From: Cytidiella melzeri
Lineage: Eukaryota; Basidiomycota; Agaricomycetes; Polyporales; Irpicaceae
Length of the DNA stretch: 44,600 nucleotides
Reading direction: 5' to 3'
Assembly: GCA_022592445.1 (NCBI GenBank)
Contig: JABYQR010000354.1
Span: 1-44,600 of the forward strand
Made by a program: the position numbers and the translations under genes. The notes beneath the pieces are model-generated. The model did no database searches. It was not told where the DNA came from and saw only the letters and a program-made list of their open reading frames with translations. Below are positions 1-9,676 of the stretch, piece after piece (the first letter of the stretch is position 1; the number at the start of each line of letters is the position of its first letter).

Positions 1-1746
1 CATCTGGATGATTTGGTGTCTCAGATCTAATTTCTGATCTTTGGGGATGTAGACTTTTCCACGGTATAGGAGTAATCCGTTCTCAAAATTCCATTCCTCT
101 AGTGATTTCTTGAACTCCCTAGGACCAGAGTTAAGTAACTGCTGATAGTCCTTGGTAAATTTGTCATTCATGAGTGCTTCCTTGACCTGTCTTAGAATTT
201 CATCATCGTTGATAGGCAAGTCATGAGAGTTTTCGATAGCAGAGATGGCAAAAAACTCGGGTTTAAGGAGAATTTTGTCCTCATTATCGGAATTTACCCC
301 CTCTTCATGATCTGGCCTCCTGGACAGAGGATCCGCGGTAAGCATGGTCTTTCCGGGTTTGTGCCGGAGCACAAAATTGAATGGCATGAGGTATAACGCC
401 CATCGCGCTTGTCTCCGAGTCAGCTTCTGGGCATTCCTGAAATATGTCAGGTTTTGGTGATCCGACCATATTTCTACGGTAATTGGATGTCCTTCCAGAT
501 GTTGACGATACTCTTCCAGGGCACGGATAATAGCCAACAACTCTTTATCGTATATCTCAGAATTACGTTCATGGACGTTGAGTGATTTAGAGTAGAAGGC
601 TACTGGATGCCACAGCTTGTCAGCTGGGTCCAGTTGTGATAATACCGCTTCTGTAGCAAAGTCGCTAGCGTCTGTTTCCAGACGGAAAGGGTTTTCGTCA
701 TCTGGTATCCTCAGAATAGGTGCTGACGTAAAAGCCTGTTTCAGACTTTGGAAGGCCTGTTCCTGAGCATCTTTCCAGATCCAGGGTTGGTCCTTCTTTG
801 TCAGAATAGTGAGCAGTTTTGCATGTTTAGCAAAGTCCTTGATGAAACGCCGATAGAAGTTGGTGAAGCCTAAGAAGGCTTGGACTTGCTTAACCTTTTC
901 AGGTCACGGCCACTCAGTAACTCCGGTGAGTTTGGCTGGATCCATCTCGATATGTCCGTGAGAAATGATCATGCCTAGGTACTCAATGCGATCTTTTTCA
1001 AAAAAGCATTTTTCCGGTTTGGCAAATAGATTGTTCTCGCGTAAACGCTTGAGCACTTCCTGTGTGATGCGACGGTTTTCCTTCTTGTCTTCAGTGAAGA
1101 TGAGGATGTCGTCGAGATACACCATGACATGTCCTTTTAAGATCAAATCACTCAGAATTTCATTCATCATGGCTTGGAATGTTGCAGGTGCATTGCTGAA
1201 ACCAAAATACATCACCTTGGCTTTGAAAAGGCCGCGGTGTGTGATGAACGCCGTCTTCCATTTGTCACCCTTTCGGATGCGAACATTATTGTATCCCCAT
1301 CTAAGATCAATCTTTGAGAAGACCTTAGCCTTGCTTAATGAATTGATTAAATTGTTGATGTGGAATATGGGGTACCAGTTTTTCACCGTGATGTTGTTCA
1401 GTTTTTGGTAGTCTTGCACAAGGCGCAACGAGCCATCTTTCTTCTTGACAAAGAACACAGGTGCTGCAATTGGACTCTTTGATTTGCGGATGTAACCTTT
1501 GCGGAGTACCTCTTTGATCCATTGATCTAGAGAATTCTTTTCCATTGGAGACAGCGGGTATGGGATAGCCACTTTGGGAAGGAAGGCACCTTCCTCAAAT
1601 TCGATTGTGTGATTGTACGGTTTGCGTAACGGCATGCGTTCTGATTTTCTCTTAAGAAAAGACGTCACCAAATTTCCATAGGTATTTTGGTACTCGCTTC
1701 CAATTGACAGATTCTTGTTCGTCAAAGCCGTCTTCAAAGCCCTCAT
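1..1746 (-). pseudogene. Reverse transcriptase/RNase H of element G, broken by TGA
   Basis: From 1746 leftwards the frame encodes RT with PVFFVKKKDGSLRLVQDYQKLN, the fingers/palm region around WGYNNVRI, and the catalytic box VYLDDILIF. TGA at 904-906 follows TEWP, where relatives continue with Arg. The same frame then stays open to base 1 through FLGFTNFYRRFI, RNase H (LETDASDFATEA, KELLAIIRALEEY, WSDHQNLTYF) and the RNase H tail RRQARWALYL. The single TGA is best explained as CGA to TGA at a CpG. Confidence 0.8.
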
Positions 1747-1990
1747 CTTACTTTCCAGAAAGTTCAGCGATTATTTCTGCTATTTCTTGGTCTTCTGGAT
1801 TGTCTAAGTCGATCCAGTGGATGTGAGGGTTGTCCGGGTTGACACTTCCTATTCCGTCCAGGATGTCTGACACCAAACGTCCCTTAGGTAACCCAAGCTC
1901 ATCAATCTCTTCTTGAGTTACAATCATGTTTTTATAAGCTCTTTGGGCACAAAGCTCAGGACATCTGGTGAATCTCCACTCGCCATTTGC

Positions 1991-2274
1991 CTAATCTATC
2001 TCCGGATTGTGGCGGCGTAAGAAGGTCATCCCAATAATCATTTGTTTACTACCGAGATCAGTAACGAGCATGTGTTGTCTTGCTCTGTGCGAACCTATTT
2101 CTAGGTATGCACATACTGAGTGAGTGATTTGACCATCTTTATTGGGAGTACCGTCGACGTTGATGACGTTAAACGGTGATGCCAGTTGATTTGTTACCAG
2201 ATTGTTACTTTCAACCACTGACTTACTGATGAACGTGGTTGTGGCTCCTGAATCTACCAGAGCTTCGACCTGCA
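1991..2274 (-). pseudogene. Aspartic protease segment of element G
   Basis: The segment encodes the retropepsin signature ALVDSGATTTF and, about 60 residues on, the hydrophobic stretch MIIGMTFLRRHNP, which matches the flap-distal ILGLPWL region of gypsy proteases. The catalytic Asp is intact. The open frame continues rightwards into element A's LTR (encoding the residues MLHACHHLL), so its apparent start is an accident of the junction. A stop at 1991 cuts it from the downstream spacer and RT. Confidence 0.75.
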
Positions 2275-2979
2275 CGAGGAGGTGGTGGCAGGCGTGTAGC
2301 ACAGTGCTCTCACCAGCTATCAGACTTTGTACAAGTTGTCTAGCCCCGTAAAGACCAAGTTAGTATTGGGTACTACTAGCTATGTAGTACAGGAGGGGTT
2401 TGCTTACCTAGCCCAGTAAAGACCAAGAGGTCGAGATGGGGGCTAGCAGCGTACATGTAGCTGCTTATATAGACTTTAGGGACCTGCGCACAGACCATGT
2501 TGAGGGCAGGCTTTGCAAGAAGCCATGTGAACGAAGAACAAAAGAACTACCTAAAGGAGAACAATAGCTATTGTCTGTACTCTGCCAAGACTTCTACTCG
2601 TGAGAGAATCTATCTAAAAGGAGACCAACTATTGTATTCCATTCCCACACCTGTGAGAACATTCTTCCATAAAGAGAACAATAGGGAAAGAACAAAAGGA
2701 GTCTTTGTGAACAGTATCTATGACGTCAAACCCTAGCTATGGGCTGAGCCATGTGCTTGTAGCCATGTGGTCTTACTTAAGCTAAGTCACATGCCAGTGT
2801 GACGTAGTAGCAAGTAATGTGACCGTGTGGAGCGTCTAAGCCACGTGATACGGGCGCTTAATAGACGTGCAAAGGAGTTTGTGCAGAGAAGGTTGCAACT
2901 ACGTTGCAGCCCGGAGTTTTACAGATAAAAACAAGAGGTAAATTGTGAAAAATAAGGGCTAATCAGGCCATCCACGACA
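2275..2979 (-). repeat. 3' LTR of element A, end missing
   Basis: Read on the minus strand the LTR starts TGTCGTGGATGGCC directly after an AGGAGGGGGGTAA polypurine tract. It contains TATATAA followed about 34 nt later by ATCTCGACCT. The last ~65 bp present in B and C (ending CCGTGACA or CCGTGTCA) are missing; the sequence passes instead into element G's protease. U3 matches B's 3' LTR almost perfectly, whereas R-U5 is closer to element C, so the LTR is mosaic. Confidence 0.8.
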
Positions 2980-3144
2980 TTACCCCCCTCCTAAAATCGA
3001 GCATCCTCGCAAAGCATCACTGTGCTGTAGTGATAGAGGTCTTCTACCCGTCTACAGGGATTCAGCAGAATTGCCCCGATTGTCTAGTCAGAAGGATGCT
3101 AGGAAGTTTCTCCCCTTCTGGTGTCGTTGACTCGACGTTACCCG

Positions 3145-3438
3145 TCAGTGTGATGTTCTTGAGATATCCAGACCGATTTGTTTGTCTTCATCCCAGCTAA
3201 GATTGTATGTAGATGGATAGATCGTGAGAAGGAAAGCGGGGTCGGTCTGGGTATTGAATTCCCAAAAGTGCGAGCGGAGATCTGCAAAGAGTGAAGCTTT
3301 GATAACCCGGGGCGCTCCGGGGTTTGCTTTGTAGAAGTCGTCAATCGCTTCTTGACTATTCTCGAGGTTTTCTACTGGTTCCCAGCTATTGTGTCCGTCT
3401 GAATACCCTTCCCATTTGACAAGGAATTGCAATTTCTT
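3145..3438 (-). pseudogene. Chromodomain segment of element A, behind an in-frame TAG
   Basis: The frame encodes QFLVKWEGYSDGHNSWEPV, a canonical chromodomain core with its WEGY and SWEP aromatic positions, then about 60 residues of tail. It is in frame with the integrase ORF but separated from it by the TAG at 3439-3441. B and C have the same arrangement. In chromoviruses this domain steers integration towards modified histones. Whether it is made here by read-through is unknown. Confidence 0.7.
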
Positions 3439-6400
3439 CTAACGTCCGTGTAGCCTGCTGTCTAGCACCTTTTCGACGACATACTGTTCTTCTCCTTCTA
3501 TGACGATAGGATCAGGAGGTGGAGGTACGTCTTTGCCGTTGTCGTGCCAGGGACTTAGACGGTTGATGTAGAAGACGGGGTGAATTCGGAGATAGCTGGG
3601 TAGATCGAGTTTGCAGTCAAGATCGCCAATGCATTTGATGATCTTGTACGGGCCGAGCTGACAGGGAGCGAGTTTAGGGGTAGCCTGGTGGATCTGGACG
3701 TTCTTAGCGTTTAGCCAGACCATGTCGCCCACTTGGAAAACGCATGGAGAGCGCTTCTCAGATTCATAGAGTTGCTTCATCTTTTCTTTGCTTAGATGAA
3801 GCGCTGCTTCGGTCTCTTTGCGTACTCGAGCCATATTGTCAAGGCGCTCATCAAGTGATGGGATATTGCTTTGCTTGCCGACTGGTATGGTGAAGTCGGG
3901 GCGATATCCGTAGATGACCTCAAACAGTGTTTGTGAGTTACCCGCATGTACTCGCGAGTTGAGTGCAAACTCAGCCGCCGGCAGATGATCAACCCAGTTG
4001 TATTGTCGTTGCTGACAGAATAGATGCAGGTACTGTTCGATATCCTGGTTTTTGCGTTTGACTTTGCCATTTCCTTGCGGATGATAGGCGGTTGTAAAAC
4101 CAGTCTCTATGCCTAGGCGATAATAGAGCACAAGCATGAAGCACGCTGCAAACTGGGGTCCTTGGTCAGATAACACCTTCTTGGGAATGCCATGAAGTCG
4201 GAATACTTCTTTGTAATGTAGATTGGCAATCCCCTCAGCGTTAACCTTAGCGGTGGTAGGGATGATGTGCGTTTGATCAGAGTAATGGTCGACGTAGACC
4301 GCGATCAAATCAAATCCCTTAGAAGGTGGTAGCTGAGTGATGAGATCTACTCCAACGTGTTCCCAAGGTCCGGCCGGAGTCTGCTGAGGCTGTAGTACTG
4401 CTTTAGAATGTGGAGCTGACTTGTAACGCTGACAGCAATCACAGCCTAGTACGTAAGTCTCTACGAAGGCATTCATCTTTGGCCACCAATAGTGTCGTGA
4501 GACTAGCTCTATGGTGCCATGTTTGCCCGGATGACCAGTGGCGGGGGTGTCATGGCAAGATTGGACGATCTTGTAACAGAGCTCTTTGTTGTTAGGGATG
4601 TAGAGTTTTCCCTTGTAATAGATGAGCCCGTCACTCTCTTTCCATTCGAGTAACCCGCTGACAAGTTTGCAAGGACCCTTCTTGCGAAGGGTAGCGAGAG
4701 CTTGTGCGATTGCTGCTTCTTGCTCTGTGCATTCTTGGATCTTTGATTCGAGTGGAGAAGCAGTGGCGAGTGCACTGGTAGCGAGTATCCGGAAGTGTTC
4801 CGGTTTCAGTACCACCTGATCCTTGTTGTCTTCTTTGTCTGTGACAGCGTGAGAGTGAAGACGAGAGAGACAATCAGCGTGTATCATGGTACTACCGGGC
4901 TTGTGTACCAACACAAAGTTGAAGTTGGCCAAAAGTATTGACCAACGTGCTTGACGTCGAGTGAGGTATTGCGCAGTCTTCCAGTACTGCAGGTTTGCGT
5001 GATCTGTCCAGATCTCAAACGGTTCCTTGAGCCCCTCAAGGTAGTGGCGCCAATCTTTGAGAGCCTCGGTGATGGCTAACATCTCTCGATCAAAGATTTT
5101 GTAGTTACGCTCTGCTTCAGTCATAGACGCAGACCGGTAGGCAATAGGGTGGTAGAATCCATCTTCCTTCGATTTCTGGGAGATGATTCCACCGGTTGCA
5201 TAGCCCGAGGCATCGACTTCTAGACGTGTAGGGAGTTCAGGGTCCCAGACTGCCAAGATAGGCTTAGTGGTAAAGGCCTTCTTTAGTAGCGTGAAGGCAG
5301 TCTGCTGTGCTGGACCCCAGATGAATGGTACGTCCTTCTTAGTCAGGTCGTGTAGAGGCCGTGCGTGCTTTGAGAAGTCTTGAATGAAGCGGCGGTAGAA
5401 GTTGGCAAACCCGATGAATCCTCTGACTTCTTTGAGGTTCTTGGGTGTGGGCCACGTAGAAACTGCTTGGACTTTGACAGGGTCCATAGCTACTTTGGCA
5501 GCACAAATGATCAACCCGAGGTACTCAATCTCAGATTTCTCAAACTCGCACTTTTCCGGACAAAGATACAGATCGTGCTGCTGAAGTCGCTCGAGGACTT
5601 CATGAACAACCTTGCAGTGCTCTGTCAGGTTGTTACTCCAGATCAAGATGTCATCTAGATAGACAGCCACCTTGCCCTCGGCCATGAGGTCAGCAAAGAT
5701 GTTGTCCATCAGAGCTTGGAAGGTAGCGGGTGAGTTTGTGAGAACGAAGAACATGACTTTAGGTTTGAAGAGTCCTCGGTTGGTAACGAAAGCCGCTTTG
5801 TATTCATCTCCTTCTTTGATGCGGACATTGTGATATCCCCAACGAACATCGAACTTGGTGAAGATCTTTGCACCCTTGAGCTTGTTGATAATATTGGTAG
5901 CAAGCGGTAGTGGGTAACGATTCTTTACCGTGATGTCGTTGAGTTTGCGGTAGTCGTGAATAAGTTGGAGTTTGTTGTCCTTCTTTTTGATGAAAAAGAC
6001 TGGAGAAGCCATCGGAGACTTAGAAGGCGTGATGTAACCCTTTGACAGGTTCTCCTGAATGAACTTGTCAAGCTCGGCTTGTTCGTTCAGGGGCATAGGA
6101 TAAACTTTTGATTTGATGGTCTCAGGAGCGTCTGGTTTGAGATCAATCGAATTATCCCAGGGCTGATGCTGGGGTAGCCAATTAGAATCTTCCTCAGAGA
6201 AGACTTCAGCATGTCTGTGATACTCTGATGAAACAATGTCTTCAAAGGAGCGCTGGGCTTTAGCTTTGTTTGCTTCGGCAGCAAGCTTAGTAGAGTAGGT
6301 AAAGCTGGCCATACACCAGACTTTGTCAGTGGTGTCTTGGATAATCCCGGCTTTGACCCACTGCCTACGTCCTTTGCAATTACCGTCAACCTTCTGGAAA

Positions 6401-6850
6401 GGTTCGTCAGGAGATTCTTCCGAGCTGCTTGGAATTGTCATTTCTCCTTTTTCCCAGTTGACGGTAGGGTTTACGCGCTTGAGCCAGGGTAGCCCAAGTA
6501 TGATGTCTTCTGGACCCAAGTCCGTGACAAGAAACTCTGCCTTTTCTGTGTGGTCTCCAACAGTAAGTGTAAGGCGAACGAAGTGCGTTAATCCGCCAGC
6601 TTTATTCTTAGTTCCGTCAATATTATGCAATGAGATAACCCTTTCGAGTGGGTGCTGGACAATCTTATGCTTTTTGACGAACTGATGACTGATGAATAAA
6701 GCTGTAGCTCCTGAATAGATCATGGCAGGAACGCGAACACTTCTATTCAGACCTTCTACTAGTACATGTATTTGTGTAAATGAGACAACAACCGGTCTAG
6801 AGACGGTATAGTACATGCAGAGACAGTAGACGACGGGCATGGAGTTGCTA
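3439..6850 (-). pseudogene. Pol polyprotein (PR-RT-RH-IN) of element A
   Basis: One open frame of about 1,130 residues: protease, RT (VYLDDILIW), RNase H, HHCC zinc finger (GHPGKHGTIELVSRHYWWPK then CDCC) and integrase core (GVDLITQLPP, LSDQGPQF). Although open, it is probably inactive: the protease motif reads IYSGA instead of IDSGA, and the integrase position usually held by catalytic Glu reads Lys (GNGKVKRKNQ). About nine Arg-to-Cys changes relative to element C fit CpG decay. The 5' end lacks the gag junction and runs into unrelated sequence at 6852. Confidence 0.85.
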
Positions 6851-6855
6851 TGATA

Positions 6856-7382
6856 TGTCATGACCATGCATACTTTTTCCTTTCCTTTTCTCTTATTTTT
6901 CCTTATCTTATCTTATCGATAGCCATTCTCCTTATCTTATCTTATCAACAACACATGGCACCTGCATGTGATCAAGTACATGTGACAGACCAGTCACATG
7001 ATCATAGAAGGTGCTGGAACATTGTGGAACATTGTGGAACATCGCACCATAGCACACCATACGTTCCCACGGCAGTGTTAGGAGTACAGACCCGGTACCA
7101 GGGGTCCTTGTCTGAGATGTATATAAACCTACCCTGTAGCTCCCTAAAGACCTCAGATTCTACCTCCTGGTCTTTAGGTGACGTCCACCTTGTACCTTAT
7201 CCTTCACAGTACTAATATAACCTGGTCTTTAGCTCACTGTTAGCTACTCCCTCGGCGTCGTATCTCCCTCTTTCCTCATCATCATTATCCCTGTCGTCAT
7301 CGTCCACGCGAGTCCGCTCGTCGTTCCCCCCCCCTTGTTGTCACTCCCTCGCTCTTCATAGAGTTTGGTTGTGTCCCTGACA
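6856..7382 (+). repeat. 5' LTR of element F
   Basis: The repeat starts TGTCATGACC and ends TCCCTGACA, giving TGTCA/TGACA inverted ends. A TATATAA box lies at 7120-7126 and the putative transcript start/self-primer AGATTCTACCT at 7155-7165. TTAGGTAGAATCT follows the end directly, the layout seen in B, C, D and J. The start is placed by the inverted ends and by the abrupt end of A at 6852-6855. The left part holds a TCTTATCTTATC pyrimidine-rich run. Confidence 0.7.
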
Positions 7383-7384
7383 TT

Positions 7385-7395
7385 AGGTAGAATCT
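7385..7395 (+). promoter_or_regulatory. Self-primer binding site of element F
   Basis: AGGTAGAATCT, two bases inside the LTR end, is the exact reverse complement of AGATTCTACCT at 7155-7165, which starts 35 nt downstream of the TATA box. This is the geometry known from S. pombe Tf1, where the 5' end of the genomic RNA folds back to prime minus-strand synthesis. No tRNA 3'-end complement is visible. Confidence 0.7.
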
Positions 7396-7479
7396 CTGCA
7401 CGCTCGCCTGGACGTCGCGCAAACGCACACTTCCCTATTCCCCAAAAGTTTTAAAAAGTTTAGTCCCCCCGGTTTACCA

Positions 7480-7532
7480 GTACGTTGTATTGGCCCAGAC
7501 CTTTGACCTTACATCTCATTTCGTGGTTGTAG
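7480..7532 (+). other. Leader intron of element F whose removal creates the ORF1 ATG
   Basis: Donor GTACGT at 7480 and acceptor TTGTAG ending at 7532 bound a 53-nt intron with a plausible branch site in TTTGACCTTAC. The exon before it ends ACC-A and the next starts TGCCTAAGGAC, so splicing yields ACC-ATG-CCT-AAG-GAC, a start codon in good context. Donor, acceptor and junction are conserved in B and C. This is a prediction from sequence only. Confidence 0.65.
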
Positions 7533-8209
7533 TGCCTAAGGACATACGCATTTGTTGCCGCGTACCCGAGTCCTTCTTTGAAGCTCGCCGAGAACTACGT
7601 GAGCAAGGACGTCCTCACCTCTATACAGAGAAGGACCTTGAAGCTATCGTCTCCTGCGTCTCACGTCGTCCCCACTATCACCCCCTTGGCACCAGACTCC
7701 CAGCCTTCGACCACGAAAAGTTTGCTCGTGACAACGACTCTATTAAGGAACGTGCACGCACGGAACGCGCACAAACACTCGCCGATTGTGTTGAGAAACC
7801 GTCTCTCAAGGACCGCATTGCTCGGGCACCCCCGCCACCTCGTCGAGATGCACAAAAACCTGTGACCCTTGACTTCCACAAGTTTTCCATCAAGGATCAA
7901 GTCGGCATCCTCAAGCCAAAGATCGAGGCCACTACCAGACGCCTCAAGATTCTGATAGAACTTACTCGCGACCGCAACGATTCACAGGTTAGATCAGTCC
8001 TGTTACTCAACAACAAGCTTCTGCACCTCATTGAACACACAGAGGAAGTAATCTCCACGCGCACACCTGCCCAGCTCAAAGCACTGAACTGGGGCCTGCA
8101 GTCAGTAGGGCAGATTAACTTCACGCAATTATGCAAGAGGTTGACAGAAGTTACGAGTAGAGTTGCATTTGTAGCAGACGGAGGATACTTCGAAAAACTT
8201 CCCCTGTAG
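7533..8209 (+). CDS. ORF1 protein of element F (unknown function)
   Basis: About 225 residues if translation starts at the splice-created ATG (A at 7479 plus TG at 7533-7534). It begins MPKD, like B and C, and ends GGYFEKLPL before TAG at 8207. A charged N-terminal half (KFARDNDSIKERARTERAQ) is followed by a helical C-terminal half with the conserved run QLKALNWGLQSVGQINF. No known domain is recognised. It lies between the primer site and gag, so it is an accessory retrotransposon protein. Unlike B's copy it has no internal stop. Confidence 0.6.
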
Positions 8210-8216
8210 TAGATAA

Positions 8217-8972
8217 GCAATCATTGAGTGCGATAATCTTTTCCACGTTTTTGATCCCGACAATCGTGTGGACTGTCACGATAACGAAGAGGATCACGCG
8301 TACATCGAAGTCTGCGAACAGCAGCCGTGTCCAAATCGGAGTCAAAAGTTTGTGGTATCTCGTCATTTCAGACAAAGACAACAATACTTCGGTTACGTAC
8401 CCTGTGATAACAGTCAAATTCCCTTGACTGTCAAAGTTCCTGAAGAAGTCAAAGTTGATACCAGTTTAGTTGTACCGGAAATTCCACCGGTCTCACCAGA
8501 AGTCACCCCCATTATTCCCAATCCCATCACTACTCCCATCACAATGACAACACCCGCTGTTGATCCTGCCTTAATTGCAGCCATTGTAGCTGCAGTTACA
8601 CGCCTCGAGTCTGCCGTTACTGTCCCACTGTTCCCCACCTACCCGACGGTCGCTGCCCTTACCGCCCGCGCCCGCGCGAGGTTCTACGCCGTTATCTCAT
8701 CATCCCCGCGCCCACGCCGCCGCCCGAACCTCCAGCAGCGCCTACGGTCTCCCCCGAGAGATCAACTACTAAATCACCCTCGCCAGCGTCGTCCGTCGCC
8801 TCCGTCGCGGACTCGCTTGATAACTGCTCCTATTGCGACACTCAGAGCGACCACCCAATTCCCCTACGTACAGGACCTTTCGTCCCGCTCGACTGCGATC
8901 GCCCGCGCGCGCCGCACCCAGATTGCTGGCTATCTCCAGACTTTGAAGGCGAGGATCACGAGTGCGAACTAG
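8217..8972 (+). pseudogene. CPN segment and start of Gag, element F
   Basis: After stops ending ORF1 an open frame carries the CPN segment: ECDNLFHVFDP, an acidic spacer, then CEQQPCPN. A Val/Pro/Thr-rich linker follows, and then the helical DPALIAAIVAAVTRLESAV, which resembles the Ala-rich Gag start of B and C. From about 8650 this frame becomes Arg-rich and unlike Gag, and the neighbouring frame looks coding, so a frameshift is likely. There is no in-frame ATG before the CPN segment; how it is translated is not clear. Confidence 0.5.
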
Positions 8973-9100
8973 TACAGTTCAATCTTACCAGCTCAACCAA
9001 CGTCGTCGTTGGCCACGCATTTGCCTGTAATACGCATCGCCGCTCGGGAGGTGTTGTTCTACACTACCGCCCCCGCGGGCAGTCTGTCGAGTCCACTTGA
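8702..9100 (+). pseudogene. Out-of-frame Pro/Ser-rich and Cys-containing segment of element F
   Basis: In the +2 frame relative to the preceding segment the sequence reads PAPTPPPEPPAAPTVSPE, then a Ser/acidic stretch, then Cys-rich patches (DNCSYCDTQSDH, LDCDRP, HPDCW, DHECELVQF), to TGA at 9098. Its composition looks more protein-like than the overlapping Arg-rich frame. I cannot assign a domain. It may be the true continuation of F's Gag region after an indel near 8650-8700. Confidence 0.35.
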
Positions 9101-9676
9101 CTGCGATCTCACATAGCCTTCCGCTGCGACTCGCGCGCCATTAGCTTATCTTTCTCTCACGTCTCCTTTCGGCTTCGTTATACTGCGTTTGCTTTTTAAC
9201 TGCGTTATTTTACTGCGTTACTGCGTTGCGTTTCATCTTCACTGCGTCGAGCTTACTGCGTTCACTTTCACTGCGCCCGCGTTTTACAGCGACCACTTCA
9301 TCTTCACCAGCGACCGCGTTTTGTGTTCGAGATTCATATTGCGTCTGCGTTTATCTTCTGCGTCCCTCCGCGCGCCGTTTTCCTACAAGCCGCAACCTTT
9401 CACGCGCGCTCTCTTGGAGCCGCGCTATAACTCTTTCGCTTTCACCGCGCCGACTTGCCCTTTTACCCGCGATACACGTGGTAGTTGCCCGTCTAGCTCC
9501 CTTCATATAAACTTTATCACAAAAACCTTGTCGCTCTTTTAGCACAGGTAAAACTAGGACTCTTAGACCACCTCGCATTACTTTAACACTTCCGCGCTTC
9601 CACACCTTTACACTTCTATTGCCACTTCGTGGTTGGTGGTGTTGTCTTTAAGGTTGTTCTTAGTTTGAAGCGTGAC
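9101..9676. other. GC-rich tail with repeated CTGCGTT motif, no gene
   Basis: Between the end of F's reading frames and E's gag, this stretch contains many degenerate copies of (A)CTGCGTT, especially 9180-9310. Open frames here are compositional and have no protein character. It is probably the decayed continuation of F. No LTR or pol sequence is recognised. Confidence 0.4.

Larger units (their letters stand above)
1..2274 (-). mobile_element. Ty3/gypsy element G, decayed pol remnant
   Basis: On the minus strand the translation runs protease, reverse transcriptase, RNase H and start of the integrase region, the Ty3/gypsy order. It differs clearly from the A/B/C family at protein level. No own LTR is visible: the right end fuses at about 2274 to the truncated LTR of element A, and the left end leaves the window. 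The frame is broken by a stop at 1991, a frameshift with a stop near 1670, and an in-frame TGA at 904-906. I infer an old dead copy. Confidence 0.85.
2275..6855 (-). mobile_element. Chromodomain Ty3/gypsy element A, 5'-truncated
   Basis: Minus-strand copy of the B/C family, with most of a 3' LTR (2275-2979), a polypurine tract just upstream of it, the chromodomain reading frame and pol. It ends abruptly at about 6850, where pol would continue into gag. LTR F begins at 6856. From about 2455 to 6850 it is almost identical to B (15162-19550) in opposite orientation and shares B's private damage. No target duplication is recognisable because both ends are truncated. Confidence 0.85.

Noticed and set aside
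965..1411. Plus-strand open frame opposite the RT of element G
   Set aside because: It is antisense to recognisable RT motifs and has no protein character of its own. The same holds for the many mirrored frames over A, B and C pol.
2497..2736. Small protein (79 residues) repeated at 12248, 19271, 32134 and 39959
   Set aside because: The frame lies inside U3 of the LTRs upstream of the TATA box and is broken in the B 5' LTR. It recurs because the LTR does; there is no sign of coding selection that I can see.
9189..9600. Overlapping open frames on both strands in the CTGCG-rich tail
   Set aside because: They arise from repeated low-complexity sequence and lack stops only by composition; no domain is visible.
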